Below are positions 18,843 to 33,817 of a DNA stretch of 64,000 bases, piece by piece. The stretch comes from Stutzerimonas kunmingensis (GTDB taxonomy: Bacteria > Pseudomonadota > Gammaproteobacteria > Pseudomonadales > Pseudomonadaceae). The notes beneath the pieces were generated by a model that had not been told where the DNA came from, made no database searches, and saw nothing but the letters and a program-made list of their open reading frames with translations. The number at the start of each line of letters is the position of its first letter. Position 1 is the stretch's first letter. The stretch covers positions 1 to 64,000 of the forward strand of contig NZ_JACXXG010000023.1 in the NCBI RefSeq assembly GCF_014764705.1, written 5' to 3'. Both the position numbers and the translations under genes were made by a program.

Positions 18843-18867
18843 GCTTCATCAGTGCAATGGATGAAGC
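18843..18867. repeat. 8-bp inverted repeat between crtE and acyl-CoA dehydrogenase
   Basis: GCTTCATC and GATGAAGC flank a 9-base loop. It overlaps a possible -35 element (TTGACG, 18839-18844). It lacks a T-run, so an operator for the downstream gene is more likely than a crtE terminator. Confidence 0.5.
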
Positions 18868-18923
18868 TAGGCAATGGAAAACCGCGGTCCTTAGACTCGG
18901 GCCGATAAAAACGGAGGTTGACC

Positions 18924-20726
18924 ATGACCGAGACCCTGCTCTGCCCGCGTAACCTGGCATTCGAACTCTACGAAGTGCTGGACGCCGAGGCCCTGACCCG
19001 CCGCGAGCACTTCGCCGATCACAGCCGCGAAACCTTCGACGCCGCCATCGGCACCGCGCGCACCATCGCCGAGAAATACTTCGCACCGCACAACCGCAAG
19101 TCCGACGAGCACGAGCCGCAGTACGTCAACGGCGAAGCGGTGCTGATTCCCGAGGTCAAGCCGGCCGTGGACGCCTTCATCGAGGCGGGCTTTCACAACG
19201 CGCAACGCAGCTTCGACGACGGCGGCATGCAGCTGCCGAATCTGCTGTCGCGGGCCTGCTTCGCGCATTTCCAGTCGGCCAACATCGCCACCAGCTCCTA
19301 CCCAATGCTGAGCATGGGCGCCTCGCACCTGATCGAGGCCTTCGGCTCCGACGAGCAGAAGCAGCGCTTCCTGCAGCCGATGCTCGAGGGCCGCTTCTTC
19401 GGCACCATGGCACTCACCGAGCCGCATGCCGGCTCGTCGCTGTCGGACATCCGCACCCGCGCCGAACCGGCCGGTGACGGCAGCTATCGCCTCAAGGGCA
19501 ACAAGATCTTCATTTCCGGCGGCGACCACCCGCTGTCGGAAAACATCGTGCACATGGTACTGGCCAAGCTGCCGGACGCGCCGCCCGGGGTGAAGGGCAT
19601 CAGCCTGTTCATCGTGCCGAAGTTCCTGGTCAACGACGACGGCTCGCTGGGCGAGCGCAACGACGTGCTGCTGGCCGGCCTGTTCCACAAGATGGGTTGG
19701 CGCGGCACCACCAGCACGGCGCTGAACTTCGGCGACAACGGCAACTGCGTCGGCTATCTGGTAGGCGAGCCGCACAAGGGCCTGGCCTACATGTTCCAGA
19801 TGATGAACGAGGCGCGCATCGGCGTCGGCATGGGCGCGATCATGCTCGGCTACGCCGGCTACCTCTACTCGCTGAACTACGCCCGCGAGCGTCCGCAGGG
19901 TCGCCTGCCGGACGGCAAGGACCCGGCCTCGACCCAGGTGCCGATCATCGAGCACACAGACGTCAAGCGCATGCTGCTGATGCAAAAGGCCTATGTCGAA
20001 GGCGCCTTCGATCTCGGCCTGTACTCGGCACGCCTGGTGGACGACGAACACACTGCCGAGAGCGACGAGGAGCGGCGCAACGCCGGCGAGCTGCTCGACC
20101 TGCTGACGCCGATCGTCAAATCCTGGCCGTCGGAGTACTGCCTGAAGGCCAACGAACTGGCCATCCAGATTCTCGGTGGGCATGGCTACACCCGCGAATA
20201 CCCGGTGGAACAGTACTACCGCGACAACCGCCTCAATCCGATCCACGAAGGCACCCACGGCATCCAGTCGCTGGACCTGCTCGGCCGCAAGCTGATGCAG
20301 AACAAGGGTGCCGGCCTGCGCCAGCTGCTCGGGTTGATCCAGGCCAGCTGCGCACGCGCCGCCGAGTACGACTCGCTGACCGCACTGCGCCAGCCGCTGG
20401 AGCAGCACATCGCCCGCCTGACCAGCGTGACCCAGGCTCTGCTCGGCGATCTGGCAGCCGGCAAGGTCAACCAGGCGCTGGCCAACTCGGCCCTGTACCT
20501 GAAGGTGTTCGGCCATGCAGTGATCGGCTGGCGCTGGCTGGAGCAGGCACTGCGCGCCGAACGCGGGCTGGCCGAAGGCAATCCGGCGGATGCTGACTTC
20601 TACCGTGGCAAGCTGCAGGCCGCGCGCTACTTTCTAACCTGGGAAGTGCCGGCTTGCGCGCACGAGCTGGCCGTCCTCGAAGCACGCGACGACACCTGCC
20701 TGACGATGCAGGACGCCTGGTTCTAG
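18924..20726 (+). CDS. Acyl-CoA dehydrogenase with C-terminal extension
   Basis: 600 aa flavoprotein of the same long class as the gene at 180-1985, catalysing the first step of acyl-CoA oxidation. Visible motifs are LTEPHAGSSLSDIRT, NKIFISGGDHPLSENIVHMVLAK, ILGGHGYTREYPVEQYYRD and IHEGTHGIQSLDLLGRK with the expected catalytic Glu. GGAGG (18913-18917) precedes the ATG; a TTG two codons earlier overlaps that site. A strong terminator follows. In P. aeruginosa the equivalent gene (PA0508) lies near PA0506; here the two are 17 kb apart. Its exact substrate is not determinable. Confidence 0.92.
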   Translation: MTETLLCPRNLAFELYEVLDAEALTRREHFADHSRETFDAAIGTARTIAEKYFAPHNRKSDEHEPQYVNGEAVLIPEVKPAVDAFIEAGFHNAQRSFDDGGMQLPNLLSRACFAHFQSANIATSSYPMLSMGASHLIEAFGSDEQKQRFLQPMLEGRFFGTMALTEPHAGSSLSDIRTRAEPAGDGSYRLKGNKIFISGGDHPLSENIVHMVLAKLPDAPPGVKGISLFIVPKFLVNDDGSLGERNDVLLAGLFHKMGWRGTTSTALNFGDNGNCVGYLVGEPHKGLAYMFQMMNEARIGVGMGAIMLGYAGYLYSLNYARERPQGRLPDGKDPASTQVPIIEHTDVKRMLLMQKAYVEGAFDLGLYSARLVDDEHTAESDEERRNAGELLDLLTPIVKSWPSEYCLKANELAIQILGGHGYTREYPVEQYYRDNRLNPIHEGTHGIQSLDLLGRKLMQNKGAGLRQLLGLIQASCARAAEYDSLTALRQPLEQHIARLTSVTQALLGDLAAGKVNQALANSALYLKVFGHAVIGWRWLEQALRAERGLAEGNPADADFYRGKLQAARYFLTWEVPACAHELAVLEARDDTCLTMQDAWF

Positions 20727-20750
20727 AGCGTGCCGCACATGCTGTAACAG

Positions 20751-20777
20751 CGCCCCGCTCCTGCGGGGCGTTTTTTT
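20751..20777 (+). terminator. Intrinsic terminator after second acyl-CoA dehydrogenase
   Basis: An 8-bp stem CGCCCCGC/GCGGGGCG with a 4-base loop is followed by seven T residues, 25 bases after the stop codon. Confidence 0.9.
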
Positions 20778-20861
20778 GACAGACTGTCAAATCATCAGGT
20801 TAGAATCGCTGGCATATCCCGTGCATGGGCACGCGGCAGTTTTCTCTAGCGGAGACCTCAT

Positions 20862-22607
20862 TTGGACGTCGGCAACCTCAACCACCTGTTCTTCATCGGT
20901 GCCTTGTTGGTGGCGGCGAGCATCCTCATGAGTTCGCTTTCCGCGCGTCTCGGCGTGCCGATCCTGGTGATATTCCTTGGCGTCGGCATGCTCGCCGGGG
21001 TCGATGGCGTCGGCGGCATCGTCTTCGAGGACTACCGCCTCGCCTTCGTCATCAGCAACCTGGCGCTGGCGATAATCCTGCTCGATGGCGGCATGCGCAC
21101 CCGCACCGCAACCTTCCGCGTGGCCCTGAAACCGGCGTTCTCGCTGGCGACCCTGGGCGTGGCGATCACCTCCGGCTTTACCGGGCTGGCCGCAGCCTGG
21201 CTGTTCGATTTGCCGCTGCTGCAGGGTCTGCTGATCGGCGCGATCGTCGGCTCCACCGATGCCGCCGTGGTGTTCAACCTGCTCAACGGCAAGGGCCTGA
21301 ACGAGCGGGTCGGTTCGACGCTGGAAATCGAGTCCGGCAGCAACGACCCGATGGCGATGTTCCTTACCGTCGCGCTGATCGACATGCTGCTCGCCGGGCA
21401 GACCACCTTCGGCTGGGACTTCCTGCTGACTCTGCTGCAGCAGTTCGGTATTGGCACCGTGCTCGGATTGGCTGGCGGCTGGCTGCTGCTGCAGCTGATC
21501 AACCGGCTGTCCGTAGCCGACGGTCTCTACCCGCTGCTGGCAGTGGCCGGTGGCCTGATGATCTTCGCCCTGTCCGGCGCCATCGGCGGCAGCGGCATCC
21601 TCGCCATCTACGTCTGCGGTCTGCTACTGGGCAACCGGCCGATCCGCAACCGCCACGGCATCCTGCACATGTTCGACGGCCTGGCCTGGCTTAGTCAGAT
21701 CGGCATGTTCCTCGTGCTCGGCCTGCTGCTTACCCCCAGTGAACTGCTGCCCATCGCCCTGCCGGCACTGGCGCTGTCGCTGTGGATGATCCTGTTCGCC
21801 CGCCCGCTGGCGGTGTTCGTCAGCCTGTTGCCGTTCCGCAGCTTCCACCTGCGCGAGCGCCTGTTCATCTCCTGGATCGGCCTGCGTGGCGCGGTGCCGG
21901 TGATCCTCGCGGTGTTCCCGCTGATGGCGGGGCTGGAAAACGCCCAGCTGTTCTTCAATGTGGCGTTCTTCATCGTGCTGGTGTCGCTGCTGCTGCAGGG
22001 TTCGACGCTGGCCTGGGCGGCGAAGAAGGCCAAGGTCGAGGTACCGCCGTCGCCCATGCCGGTCTCGCGTACCGGCCTGCAGGTACACACCACCAGCCAG
22101 TGGGAAATGTTCGTCTACCGCCTGAGCGCCAGCAAATGGTGCGTCGGCGCCGCCCTGCGCGAACTGAAGATGCCGCCCGGCACGCGCATCGCCGCGCTGT
22201 TCCGCGGCAAGGAACTGCTGCATCCGTCCGGTAGCACGCGGCTGCAGGTGGACGACATCCTCTGCGTGATCGGGCATGACGAAGACCTTCCGGCGCTAGG
22301 CAAACTGTTCAGCCAGGCACCCAAGCGCGGCCAGGACCTGCGCTTCTTCGGCGACTTCATCCTCGAGGCCGACGCCCAGCTCAGCGCCATCACCGCGCTC
22401 TACGGCCTCAAGCTCGGCGATGTGGACGGCAATCAGACCATCGGCAACTTCATGGCCGAAGAGGTGGGTGGCCGGCCAGTGGTGGGCGACCAGATCGAAT
22501 GGAACGGGCTGACCTGGACGGTAGCCGCCATGGAGGCCGGCGAAGTGCGCAAGGTCGGCCTGAAGTTTCCGGAAGGTGACAAGCCAGGCCCACAGCTGAT
22601 GTTCTAA
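20862..22607 (+). CDS. Potassium/proton antiporter, NhaP2/CvrA type
   Basis: 581 aa inner-membrane CPA1 antiporter expected to export K+ in exchange for protons. Residues about 1-390 hold roughly a dozen membrane helices, including ILLDGGMRT and [18 protein letters not shown] with the transport Asp residues. Residues about 405-490 form a TrkA-C (RCK) regulatory domain. Residues about 493-580 match the CorC/HlyC-associated transporter domain. This three-part layout defines the NhaP2/CvrA group. The start is a TTG with GGAG 7 bases upstream; no ATG gives the conserved N-terminus. Confidence 0.92.
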   Translation: MDVGNLNHLFFIGALLVAASILMSSLSARLGVPILVIFLGVGMLAGVDGVGGIVFEDYRLAFVISNLALAIILLDGGMRTRTATFRVALKPAFSLATLGVAITSGFTGLAAAWLFDLPLLQGLLIGAIVGSTDAAVVFNLLNGKGLNERVGSTLEIESGSNDPMAMFLTVALIDMLLAGQTTFGWDFLLTLLQQFGIGTVLGLAGGWLLLQLINRLSVADGLYPLLAVAGGLMIFALSGAIGGSGILAIYVCGLLLGNRPIRNRHGILHMFDGLAWLSQIGMFLVLGLLLTPSELLPIALPALALSLWMILFARPLAVFVSLLPFRSFHLRERLFISWIGLRGAVPVILAVFPLMAGLENAQLFFNVAFFIVLVSLLLQGSTLAWAAKKAKVEVPPSPMPVSRTGLQVHTTSQWEMFVYRLSASKWCVGAALRELKMPPGTRIAALFRGKELLHPSGSTRLQVDDILCVIGHDEDLPALGKLFSQAPKRGQDLRFFGDFILEADAQLSAITALYGLKLGDVDGNQTIGNFMAEEVGGRPVVGDQIEWNGLTWTVAAMEAGEVRKVGLKFPEGDKPGPQLMF

Positions 22608-22735
22608 AGCCACCATGGCCGGCGGATGACGCGGCTTCACCGCTCATCACCCGACCGGTTGCGCGGTACTCGCGCTGGGCAGGCGCAGCCCGTAGACTTT
22701 CGCACTTTCCGGTCATCCGCTGCGTCACTGCCCCC

Positions 22736-27580
<4,845 letters not shown>

Positions 27581-27683
27581 GGCGGAAAATCAGTATCGCG
27601 CCGGGGCCGGCGCACTAGGCACCTTCTCCGCTCGGGCGGAGATACGCTCTTGCGGCGCTACAGGCCCGCGAGCATACCGGCAG

Positions 27684-28874
27684 CTACTCGCCCAGCGGCA
27701 GCAGCACGCGGAACAGCGAGCCCTGGCCTTCCTCGCTCTGCACCTGAATGCGGCCGTTGTGCGCACGGACGATCTGGTCGGCGATGAACAAACCCAGTCC
27801 CAGGCCGGCGCTGCTTTCGCTGCCTTCGGCACGTTCGAACTGGCAGAAGATGCGCTCCAGACTCTGCGGGCTGATGCCGATGCCGTGGTCGCGCACCTCG
27901 ATGCAGGCGCCGTCTGCACACGACACGACACTGACGTGCACCGGCTTGCCAGCCCCGTAGCGCATGGCATTGGTCAGCAGATTGGCCAGCACCTGTTCGA
28001 TACGGAAGGCGTCCCACACGCCGATAATCGGCTCGTTTCGCTCCAGCCGCAGTTCGCAGCCACAGGCTTCCATCTGCGCCGCAAAGCTCTCCACGACGTT
28101 GCCCACCAGCTGCGCGAGGTCGGTGCGGCTCGGGCGGATCGACAACTTGCCGGTACGGATGCGCGAGACATCGAGCATGTCGTCGATCAGGCGGATCAGG
28201 CTCTGAATCTGCCGCTCGTCCTTGTCCACCATGTTGCGCAGGCGCTCTTCGCTGAAGGCCTCGAGGTTGTTGCGACTGAGCTGCAGCTTGCGCAGCTGCA
28301 CCTCGAGGATCAGGGTGTTGAGCGGCGTTTTCAGCTCGTGGGAGACGATCGACATGAAGTCATCGCGCATGCGCACGGCGCCCTCCAGCTCGGCCTGGGT
28401 GCTGCGCAGTTCGTCGAGCAGCACTTCCTGCTCACGACGGCTCCGTTCCAGGGCCTCCAGTTGGCGCGCCAGGCGCTTGCGCCCGCGATAAAGATCGACG
28501 AACACACTGACCTTGCTGCGCACCGCGTGGGCATCCAGCGGCTTCTGCATGAAATCCACCGCGCCGCTCTCGTAACCCTTGAAGGCATAGTTGAGCTCAC
28601 GGCCGGCGGCGCTGACGAAGACGATGGGGATCTGCTTGGTGCGTTCGGTGCCGCGCATCAGCTCGGCCAGCTGGAAGCCATCCATGCCCGGCATCTGCAC
28701 GTCGAGGATTGCCAGCGCGAACTCGTGCCGCAGCAACAGCTCCAGCGCCTGCTCGGCCGATTCGGCCTGATGAACCCGTATGCCGGGCGCCTGCAACAGC
28801 GCATCCAGAGCCAGCAGGTTCTCCGGCAGGTCATCGACGATCAGCAGATTCACCTCGTCGGTACGGTCGGGCAT
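27684..28874 (-). CDS. Receiver-histidine kinase hybrid
   Basis: 396 aa soluble signalling protein. An N-terminal receiver (residues 8-125) has phosphoacceptor D58 in AILDVQMPGMDG and K111 in QKP. A short coiled coil (about 135-170) leads to a HisKA domain with H179 in SIVSHELKTPLN. A HATPase domain follows with N-, G1- and G2-box segments (NLLTNAMRYG, VRDHGIGIS, GLGLGLFIADQIV). It begins 2 bases after cheB. The receiver-first layout suggests it is phosphorylated by the upstream hybrid kinase and relays onward. No DNA-binding output is present. Confidence 0.9.
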   Translation of the reverse strand: MPDRTDEVNLLIVDDLPENLLALDALLQAPGIRVHQAESAEQALELLLRHEFALAILDVQMPGMDGFQLAELMRGTERTKQIPIVFVSAAGRELNYAFKGYESGAVDFMQKPLDAHAVRSKVSVFVDLYRGRKRLARQLEALERSRREQEVLLDELRSTQAELEGAVRMRDDFMSIVSHELKTPLNTLILEVQLRKLQLSRNNLEAFSEERLRNMVDKDERQIQSLIRLIDDMLDVSRIRTGKLSIRPSRTDLAQLVGNVVESFAAQMEACGCELRLERNEPIIGVWDAFRIEQVLANLLTNAMRYGAGKPVHVSVVSCADGACIEVRDHGIGISPQSLERIFCQFERAEGSESSAGLGLGLFIADQIVRAHNGRIQVQSEEGQGSLFRVLLPLGE

Positions 28875-28876
28875 GG

Positions 28877-29479
28877 TCACTCCAGTTCTCGCAACAATCG
28901 GTGAATGTCGCGTAGGGGCAAGATGTAATCCGGCGCGAAGCGCCGCAGAGCGGCGCGAGGCATGGTTGGTACGGCCGCTTCGACGGGGTCCTGAATCACG
29001 GTCAACCCGCCGCCGCGGTGAATCGCCTCGAGGCCGGCGGCGCCATCCTCGTTGGCGCCGGTCAGCAGGAAACCCGCAACCTGCGGCCCCCAGACATCGG
29101 CCGCCGATTCGAACAGCACGTCGATCGACGGACGGGAAAAATGCACCGCATCGTCCTGGCTCAGGGACAGGCTGCGGTCGCTCTCGACCAGCAGGTGGTA
29201 GCCGGGTGCGGCAAAGTACAGCATTCCGCAGCGTAACTGGTCCTTGTCGTCGGCTTCCTTGACCAGCAGCCGGGTTCTGCGTCCGAATATCTCGGCCAGA
29301 TGCGTCGGGCCATTGGCCGGCACGTGCTGGACCACCAGGATCGGCAAGCGAAAACCGCTCGGCAGGCCTTCGAGCACTATCCCCAGTGCTTCGAGTCCAC
29401 CTGCCGAGGCGCCGATCACCACGGCCTCTATCGGCGGCTGGCGGCGGATCTGCAGAATCGCCTGCGCGGAGCTGCTCAT
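28877..29479 (-). CDS. cheB: CheB-type methylesterase lacking a receiver domain
   Basis: 200 aa, only the catalytic domain of chemotaxis methylesterase/glutamine deamidase. The triad is visible: S25 in VIGASAGG, H52 in VVQHVPANG and D145 in TGANEDGAAG. Classical CheB proteins carry an N-terminal receiver that gates activity, which is absent here. The ATG overlaps the cheR stop (ATGA). With no MCP, CheA or CheW in the cluster, the target may be a distant receptor, or the enzyme may modify a partner kinase (inference). Confidence 0.9.
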   Translation of the reverse strand: MSSSAQAILQIRRQPPIEAVVIGASAGGLEALGIVLEGLPSGFRLPILVVQHVPANGPTHLAEIFGRRTRLLVKEADDKDQLRCGMLYFAAPGYHLLVESDRSLSLSQDDAVHFSRPSIDVLFESAADVWGPQVAGFLLTGANEDGAAGLEAIHRGGGLTVIQDPVEAAVPTMPRAALRRFAPDYILPLRDIHRLLRELE

Positions 29480-30294
29480 GACTTGCGGAAGATCCTTTCC
29501 GATTTGTTGAACGGCTCGTAGTAACCGGCGTAGCCGGAGAACTCGACCGTTTCCTTGCTCCCCAGACCAAGAAATCCGCGGTGGCAGAGCGATTCGTGGA
29601 ACAGACCGAAGGCGCGGTCCTGCAGCGGCTTGTTGAAATAGATCAGCACGTTGCGGCAGGAGATCAAATGCGTTTCGGAAAATACGCTATCGGTGGCCAG
29701 GCTATGGTCGGCAAACGTAACCGTTTCTTTCAGCGATTTGTCCATAATCGCCGAGTCGTACGCCGCGGTGTAGTAGTCGGAAAAACTGCGCGTGCCGCCG
29801 GCCTGCTGGTAGTTCGCCGTGTACTGGCGCAGGTGGTCGATGGCGAAGATGCCCTGGCGCGCCTGCTCCAGCGAACGCGGGTTGATATCGGTGGCGTAGA
29901 TGATCGAACGCTCGAGCAGCCCCTCTTCCTTGAGCAGGATGGCCATCGAGTAGACCTCTTCGCCGGTGCTGCAGCCGGCGATCCAGATCTTCAGCGACGG
30001 ATAGGTGCGCAGCACCGGCACCACCTGTTCCCGCAGCGCGCGGAAATAGCCGGGATCGCGGAACATCTCGCTGACCGGGATGGTGAGGTACTGCAGCAGA
30101 TCCATGAAGGCCTGCGGGTCATAGAGGATCTTGCGCTGCAAGGCCGAGATGCTCTCGCACTGCAACTGCTTCAACGCCAGCAATACCCGGCGCTTGAGCG
30201 AAGCGCCGGAGTAGTCACGGAAGTCATAGCTGTACTTGAGGTAGATCGCCTCGATCAGCAGCTTGAGTTCGATCTCGACGTTACGGTCGCCCAT
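29476..30294 (-). CDS. cheR: CheR-type protein-glutamate methyltransferase
   Basis: 272 aa SAM-dependent methyltransferase. The N-terminal all-helical CheR domain (about 1-75, with YDFRDYSGASLKRR) precedes the catalytic domain with IWIAGCSTGEEVYSMAI as SAM motif I, YATDINPRSLEQAR, and HLISCRNVLIYFNKPLQ. It starts one base after the hybrid kinase stop and overlaps cheB. This CheR-CheB pairing within a kinase operon recurs in environmental proteobacteria and differs from flagellar chemotaxis loci. Confidence 0.92.
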   Translation of the reverse strand: MGDRNVEIELKLLIEAIYLKYSYDFRDYSGASLKRRVLLALKQLQCESISALQRKILYDPQAFMDLLQYLTIPVSEMFRDPGYFRALREQVVPVLRTYPSLKIWIAGCSTGEEVYSMAILLKEEGLLERSIIYATDINPRSLEQARQGIFAIDHLRQYTANYQQAGGTRSFSDYYTAAYDSAIMDKSLKETVTFADHSLATDSVFSETHLISCRNVLIYFNKPLQDRAFGLFHESLCHRGFLGLGSKETVEFSGYAGYYEPFNKSERIFRKS

Positions 30295-30295
30295 T

Positions 30296-33200
30296 TCACA
30301 GCAGCTCCACTTTCGGCAGCCAGACGCGGATCAGCGAGAACAGCCGGTCGAGGTCGATGGGTTTGGCCAGGTAATCATTGGCGCCCGAACGCAGGCAGCG
30401 GTCCTGATCATCCTTCATCGCCTTGGCGGTCACCGCGATGATCGGCAGCTTGGCGAAGCGGGCATCCTTGCGGATTTCCTGCATGGCGGTGAAGCCATCC
30501 ATCTCCGGCATCATGATGTCCATCAGCACCAGGTCGATGCCGGCATCGTGCTGCAGCTTGTCGATGGCCTCCAGGCCGTTGCGGGCGATCTCCACCAGCG
30601 CGCCCTTCTGCTCCAGCGCGCTGGTCAGGGCGAAGACGTTGCGCACGTCGTCGTCCACCACCAGGATCTTGCGGCCCTCGAAGGCCTTCTCGCGGCTGCG
30701 CGCGCTTTTCAGCATCTTCTGCCGCTCCGGCGGCATGTCCGACTCGACCTTGTGCAGGAACAGCGTCACCTCGTCGAGCAGACGCTCCGGCGAGCGCGCG
30801 CCTTTGATGATGATCGAGCGCGAGTACTTGAGCAGCGCCGCCTCCTCGTCGCGGGTCAGGTTGCGCCCGGTGTAGACGATCACCGGCGGGAAGGAGCAGA
30901 TGTCCTCCTTGGCCATGCGCTCAAGCAGTTCGCTGCCGTCCATGTCCGGCAGCTTGAGGTCGATGATCATGCAATCGAACACCGTGTCGCGCAGCAGTTC
31001 GAGCGCCTGGGCACCGAACTCGACGGCGGTGATCTCGATGTCGACGTCCTCGATCAGCCGCGACATGCTCTCGCGCTGCAGCGCGTCGTCCTCGACCAGC
31101 AGGATGCGCTTGACCTTCTGCGCCAGCTTGGCCTCCAGCCGGCTGAAGACGTCCTTGAGTTCTTCGCGAGTGGTCGGCTTCATCGCGTAACCCACCGCGC
31201 CCATCTGCAGGGCAGCTTCCTTGCGATCCTCCACCGATACCACGTGCACCGGGATATGCCGGGTCGCGGGGTTTTCCTTGAGCCGTTCGAGCACCGTCAG
31301 ACCGGAGTGATCCGGCAGGCGCATGTCGAGCAGGATCGCGTCCGGCTTGTACTGCACCGCGGTATCGAAGCCGTCGTCGGCGTTCTGCGCCAGCAGGCAG
31401 CTGTACTGCAGCTCATGCGCGAGATCGTGGAGGATGCGCGCGAACTGCGGCTCGTCCTCGATCACCAGCACGCAGCGCTCCTTGAACGGGAACCTGTCGC
31501 GGTCATCGGCCAGGCGCGCCTGCGGTACCGCGGCGGCACGATTCAGCAGCTCAAGCTCGTCGTGACGGATCGGCGCTTTGCTCGGCACAAGCGCCGGCTT
31601 GCTGCTCGGCTCCGGCTGGCGGCTCGGCTCCTGCACCACCGGCGCGGCGACGAGCGCTTCGCTGTAGTTCTGCGGCACGACCAGGGTAAAGGTGCTGCCG
31701 GCGCCCGGCTGGCTCTGCACTTCGATTTCTCCGCCGAGCAGATTGGCCAGCTCGCGGGAGATCGACAGGCCCAGGCCGGTGCCACCGTAACGGCGGTTGG
31801 TGGTGCCGTCGGCCTGGCGGAATGCCTCGAAGATCGCCGCCTGCTGCTCCTGGGCGATGCCGATGCCGGTGTCGCGCACGGCGAAGGCCAGCAGGTCGTC
31901 GTCGCGCGGTTCGACGCGCAGCGTCACCGAGCCTTTCTCGGTGAACTTGAAGGCATTGGCCAGCAGATTCTTGATGATCTGCTCCAGGCGCTGGCGATCG
32001 CTGAACAGGCTGGCCGGCAGGTCATCGGCAAGCTCCACGCTGAACTGCAGGGATTTCTCCATGGCCAGCGGCAGGAACAGATTCTTCATGCCGTCGACCA
32101 GGCGGGTGAGGATGGTCAACTCGGGATGCACCTCGAGCTTGCCGGCTTCCACCTTGGAGATGTCGAGGATGTCGTTGATCAGGGTGAGCAGATCGTTGCC
32201 CGCCGAATAGATGGAGCGGGCGAACTGCACCTGATCGTCGCTGAGGTTGCCCTCGGGGTTGTCGGCCAGCAGCTTGGCCAGGATCAGCGAGCTGTTCAGT
32301 GGCGTGCGCAGCTCGTGGGACATGTTGGCAAGGAATTCGGACTTGTAGCGGCTGGCGCGCTGCAATTCGTCAGCGCGCTGTTCGAGCATCAGCTGTACCT
32401 CGTTCAGGCGCTGATTCTTCTCGTCCATCTGGTCGCGCTGGCGGGCCAGCTCTTCGGTCTGCTCGGCCAACTGCTCGTTGGTCTGCTCCAGCTCGGCCTG
32501 CTGTTCTTCCATGTGCGCCTGGGACTCGCGCAGGGCGTTGGATTGTTCTTCCAGTTCCTCGTTGGCGGCGCGCAGTTCTTCCTGCTGCACCTGCAGCTCC
32601 TCGTTGAGCTGCTGGGTTTCGGCGAGCACCTTTTGCAAGCGCTGACGATAGCGCGCTGCCTCGATGGCCGAACCGATGCTGGGGACGATGCGCCGCAGCA
32701 GCTCGCTGTCCTGCTCGCGCAGCGGCCGCAGGAAGCCCAGCTCGACCACACCGTTGAGCATGCCGCTGTCTTCCACCGGCACGATGAGTACCGAGCGCGG
32801 CGCCGTGTTGCCCAGCCCCGAGGTCACCTTGAGGTAATCCGCCGGCAGGTCTTCGAGCGCCATTACCCGCCGCTCCAGCGCGGCCTGGCCGACCAGGCCG
32901 TTGCCGATGTCCAGCGTGCGCGCACTTTGCAGATGATCGGGGTCGTAGGCATATTCGGCGACGCGCTGCAGCTTGCCATCCTGCACCACGTAGAGCGCGC
33001 CGACCGCCGCATCGATATAGCGCGAAAGAAAATTCAGCACACCCTGGCCGAGCGCCGGCAGGGCCAGCTCGCCGATGATGGAGTCGCTGAGCTGGGTCTG
33101 CCCGGTGCGGTACCAGGCCTGCTGCTCAAGCGCCTCGGCATGCGCCTGCTGGCGCTGCAGCGACTGCGAGTAGCTCTCCGACAGCGAGGTCAGGTCACGA

Positions 33201-33817
33201 CGACCGAGGTATACCAGCAGGCCGCTGAAGATCAGGCTGAACAGCAGGAAGCCGCCGATCAGCGCGGTAGTGATCACTTCCGAAACGTCGGTGCGCTCGC
33301 TGCGCAGCTGACGCTCGCGGGCGATGAAGTCGTTGAGCAGGCGGCGCTGGTCCTCCTTCAGCTCGAGTCCGCGCTTGCTCTGCACCTCTTCGATAATCGA
33401 AAGCCCCTGGCCGCGCTGGCCGATCAGATCCTCGGCAAAGACCAGCCATTGGCTGTGCAGCATGGCGATACGCTCGATGCGTTCGAGCTGCTCGGCGTCC
33501 TCGGCGGCGTACTTGCGCATCAGCTCCACCTGCTCTTCGAACAGCGGCAGCTCGCGCTCATAGGGCTCGAGAAAGCGCGCCTCGCCGGCAATCAGGTAGC
33601 CGCGCATCGAGGACTCGATGTCGTTGAGCATCTTCTGCGCCTCGTGGGCGTAGGCCACGCCCTGAACCGAACGCTCGACCCATTGGCTCACGCTCAGCAG
33701 GTAATACACGATGGCGCTGAAGAAGAAGGCGCTGAGAAAGCCGAACCCCAGTGGCACGGCCACGTTGCGGTTGAGTATTCGCCTGAAATTGCTCTGATCG
33801 ATGAAGGACTCGCTCAT
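30296..33817 (-). CDS. CHASE3-GAF hybrid histidine kinase with three receivers
   Basis: 1173 aa inner-membrane kinase. Layout: TM1 (about 20-42), CHASE3-like periplasmic helical domain (43-180), TM2 (184-204), GAF (about 245-390), long Glu/Gln-rich coiled coil (395-490), HisKA with H501 in NMSHELRTPLN, HATPase (610-716), a Pro/Ser-rich linker, then three receivers with D831, D953 and D1100. REC2 lacks the usual KP pair (it has IIIKGARS), so it may be regulatory. GGAAAGGA precedes the ATG. It heads the operon with cheR, cheB and a receiver-kinase. No output domain is present; the ligand is unknown. Confidence 0.93.
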   Translation of the reverse strand: MSESFIDQSNFRRILNRNVAVPLGFGFLSAFFFSAIVYYLLSVSQWVERSVQGVAYAHEAQKMLNDIESSMRGYLIAGEARFLEPYERELPLFEEQVELMRKYAAEDAEQLERIERIAMLHSQWLVFAEDLIGQRGQGLSIIEEVQSKRGLELKEDQRRLLNDFIARERQLRSERTDVSEVITTALIGGFLLFSLIFSGLLVYLGRRDLTSLSESYSQSLQRQQAHAEALEQQAWYRTGQTQLSDSIIGELALPALGQGVLNFLSRYIDAAVGALYVVQDGKLQRVAEYAYDPDHLQSARTLDIGNGLVGQAALERRVMALEDLPADYLKVTSGLGNTAPRSVLIVPVEDSGMLNGVVELGFLRPLREQDSELLRRIVPSIGSAIEAARYRQRLQKVLAETQQLNEELQVQQEELRAANEELEEQSNALRESQAHMEEQQAELEQTNEQLAEQTEELARQRDQMDEKNQRLNEVQLMLEQRADELQRASRYKSEFLANMSHELRTPLNSSLILAKLLADNPEGNLSDDQVQFARSIYSAGNDLLTLINDILDISKVEAGKLEVHPELTILTRLVDGMKNLFLPLAMEKSLQFSVELADDLPASLFSDRQRLEQIIKNLLANAFKFTEKGSVTLRVEPRDDDLLAFAVRDTGIGIAQEQQAAIFEAFRQADGTTNRRYGGTGLGLSISRELANLLGGEIEVQSQPGAGSTFTLVVPQNYSEALVAAPVVQEPSRQPEPSSKPALVPSKAPIRHDELELLNRAAAVPQARLADDRDRFPFKERCVLVIEDEPQFARILHDLAHELQYSCLLAQNADDGFDTAVQYKPDAILLDMRLPDHSGLTVLERLKENPATRHIPVHVVSVEDRKEAALQMGAVGYAMKPTTREELKDVFSRLEAKLAQKVKRILLVEDDALQRESMSRLIEDVDIEITAVEFGAQALELLRDTVFDCMIIDLKLPDMDGSELLERMAKEDICSFPPVIVYTGRNLTRDEEAALLKYSRSIIIKGARSPERLLDEVTLFLHKVESDMPPERQKMLKSARSREKAFEGRKILVVDDDVRNVFALTSALEQKGALVEIARNGLEAIDKLQHDAGIDLVLMDIMMPEMDGFTAMQEIRKDARFAKLPIIAVTAKAMKDDQDRCLRSGANDYLAKPIDLDRLFSLIRVWLPKVELL

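Noticed and set aside
27684..29570. Extension of the receiver-kinase upstream through cheB
   Set aside because: The receiver domain starts at the ATG at 28874; upstream residues are an out-of-frame reading of cheB, whose triad is intact in its own frame.
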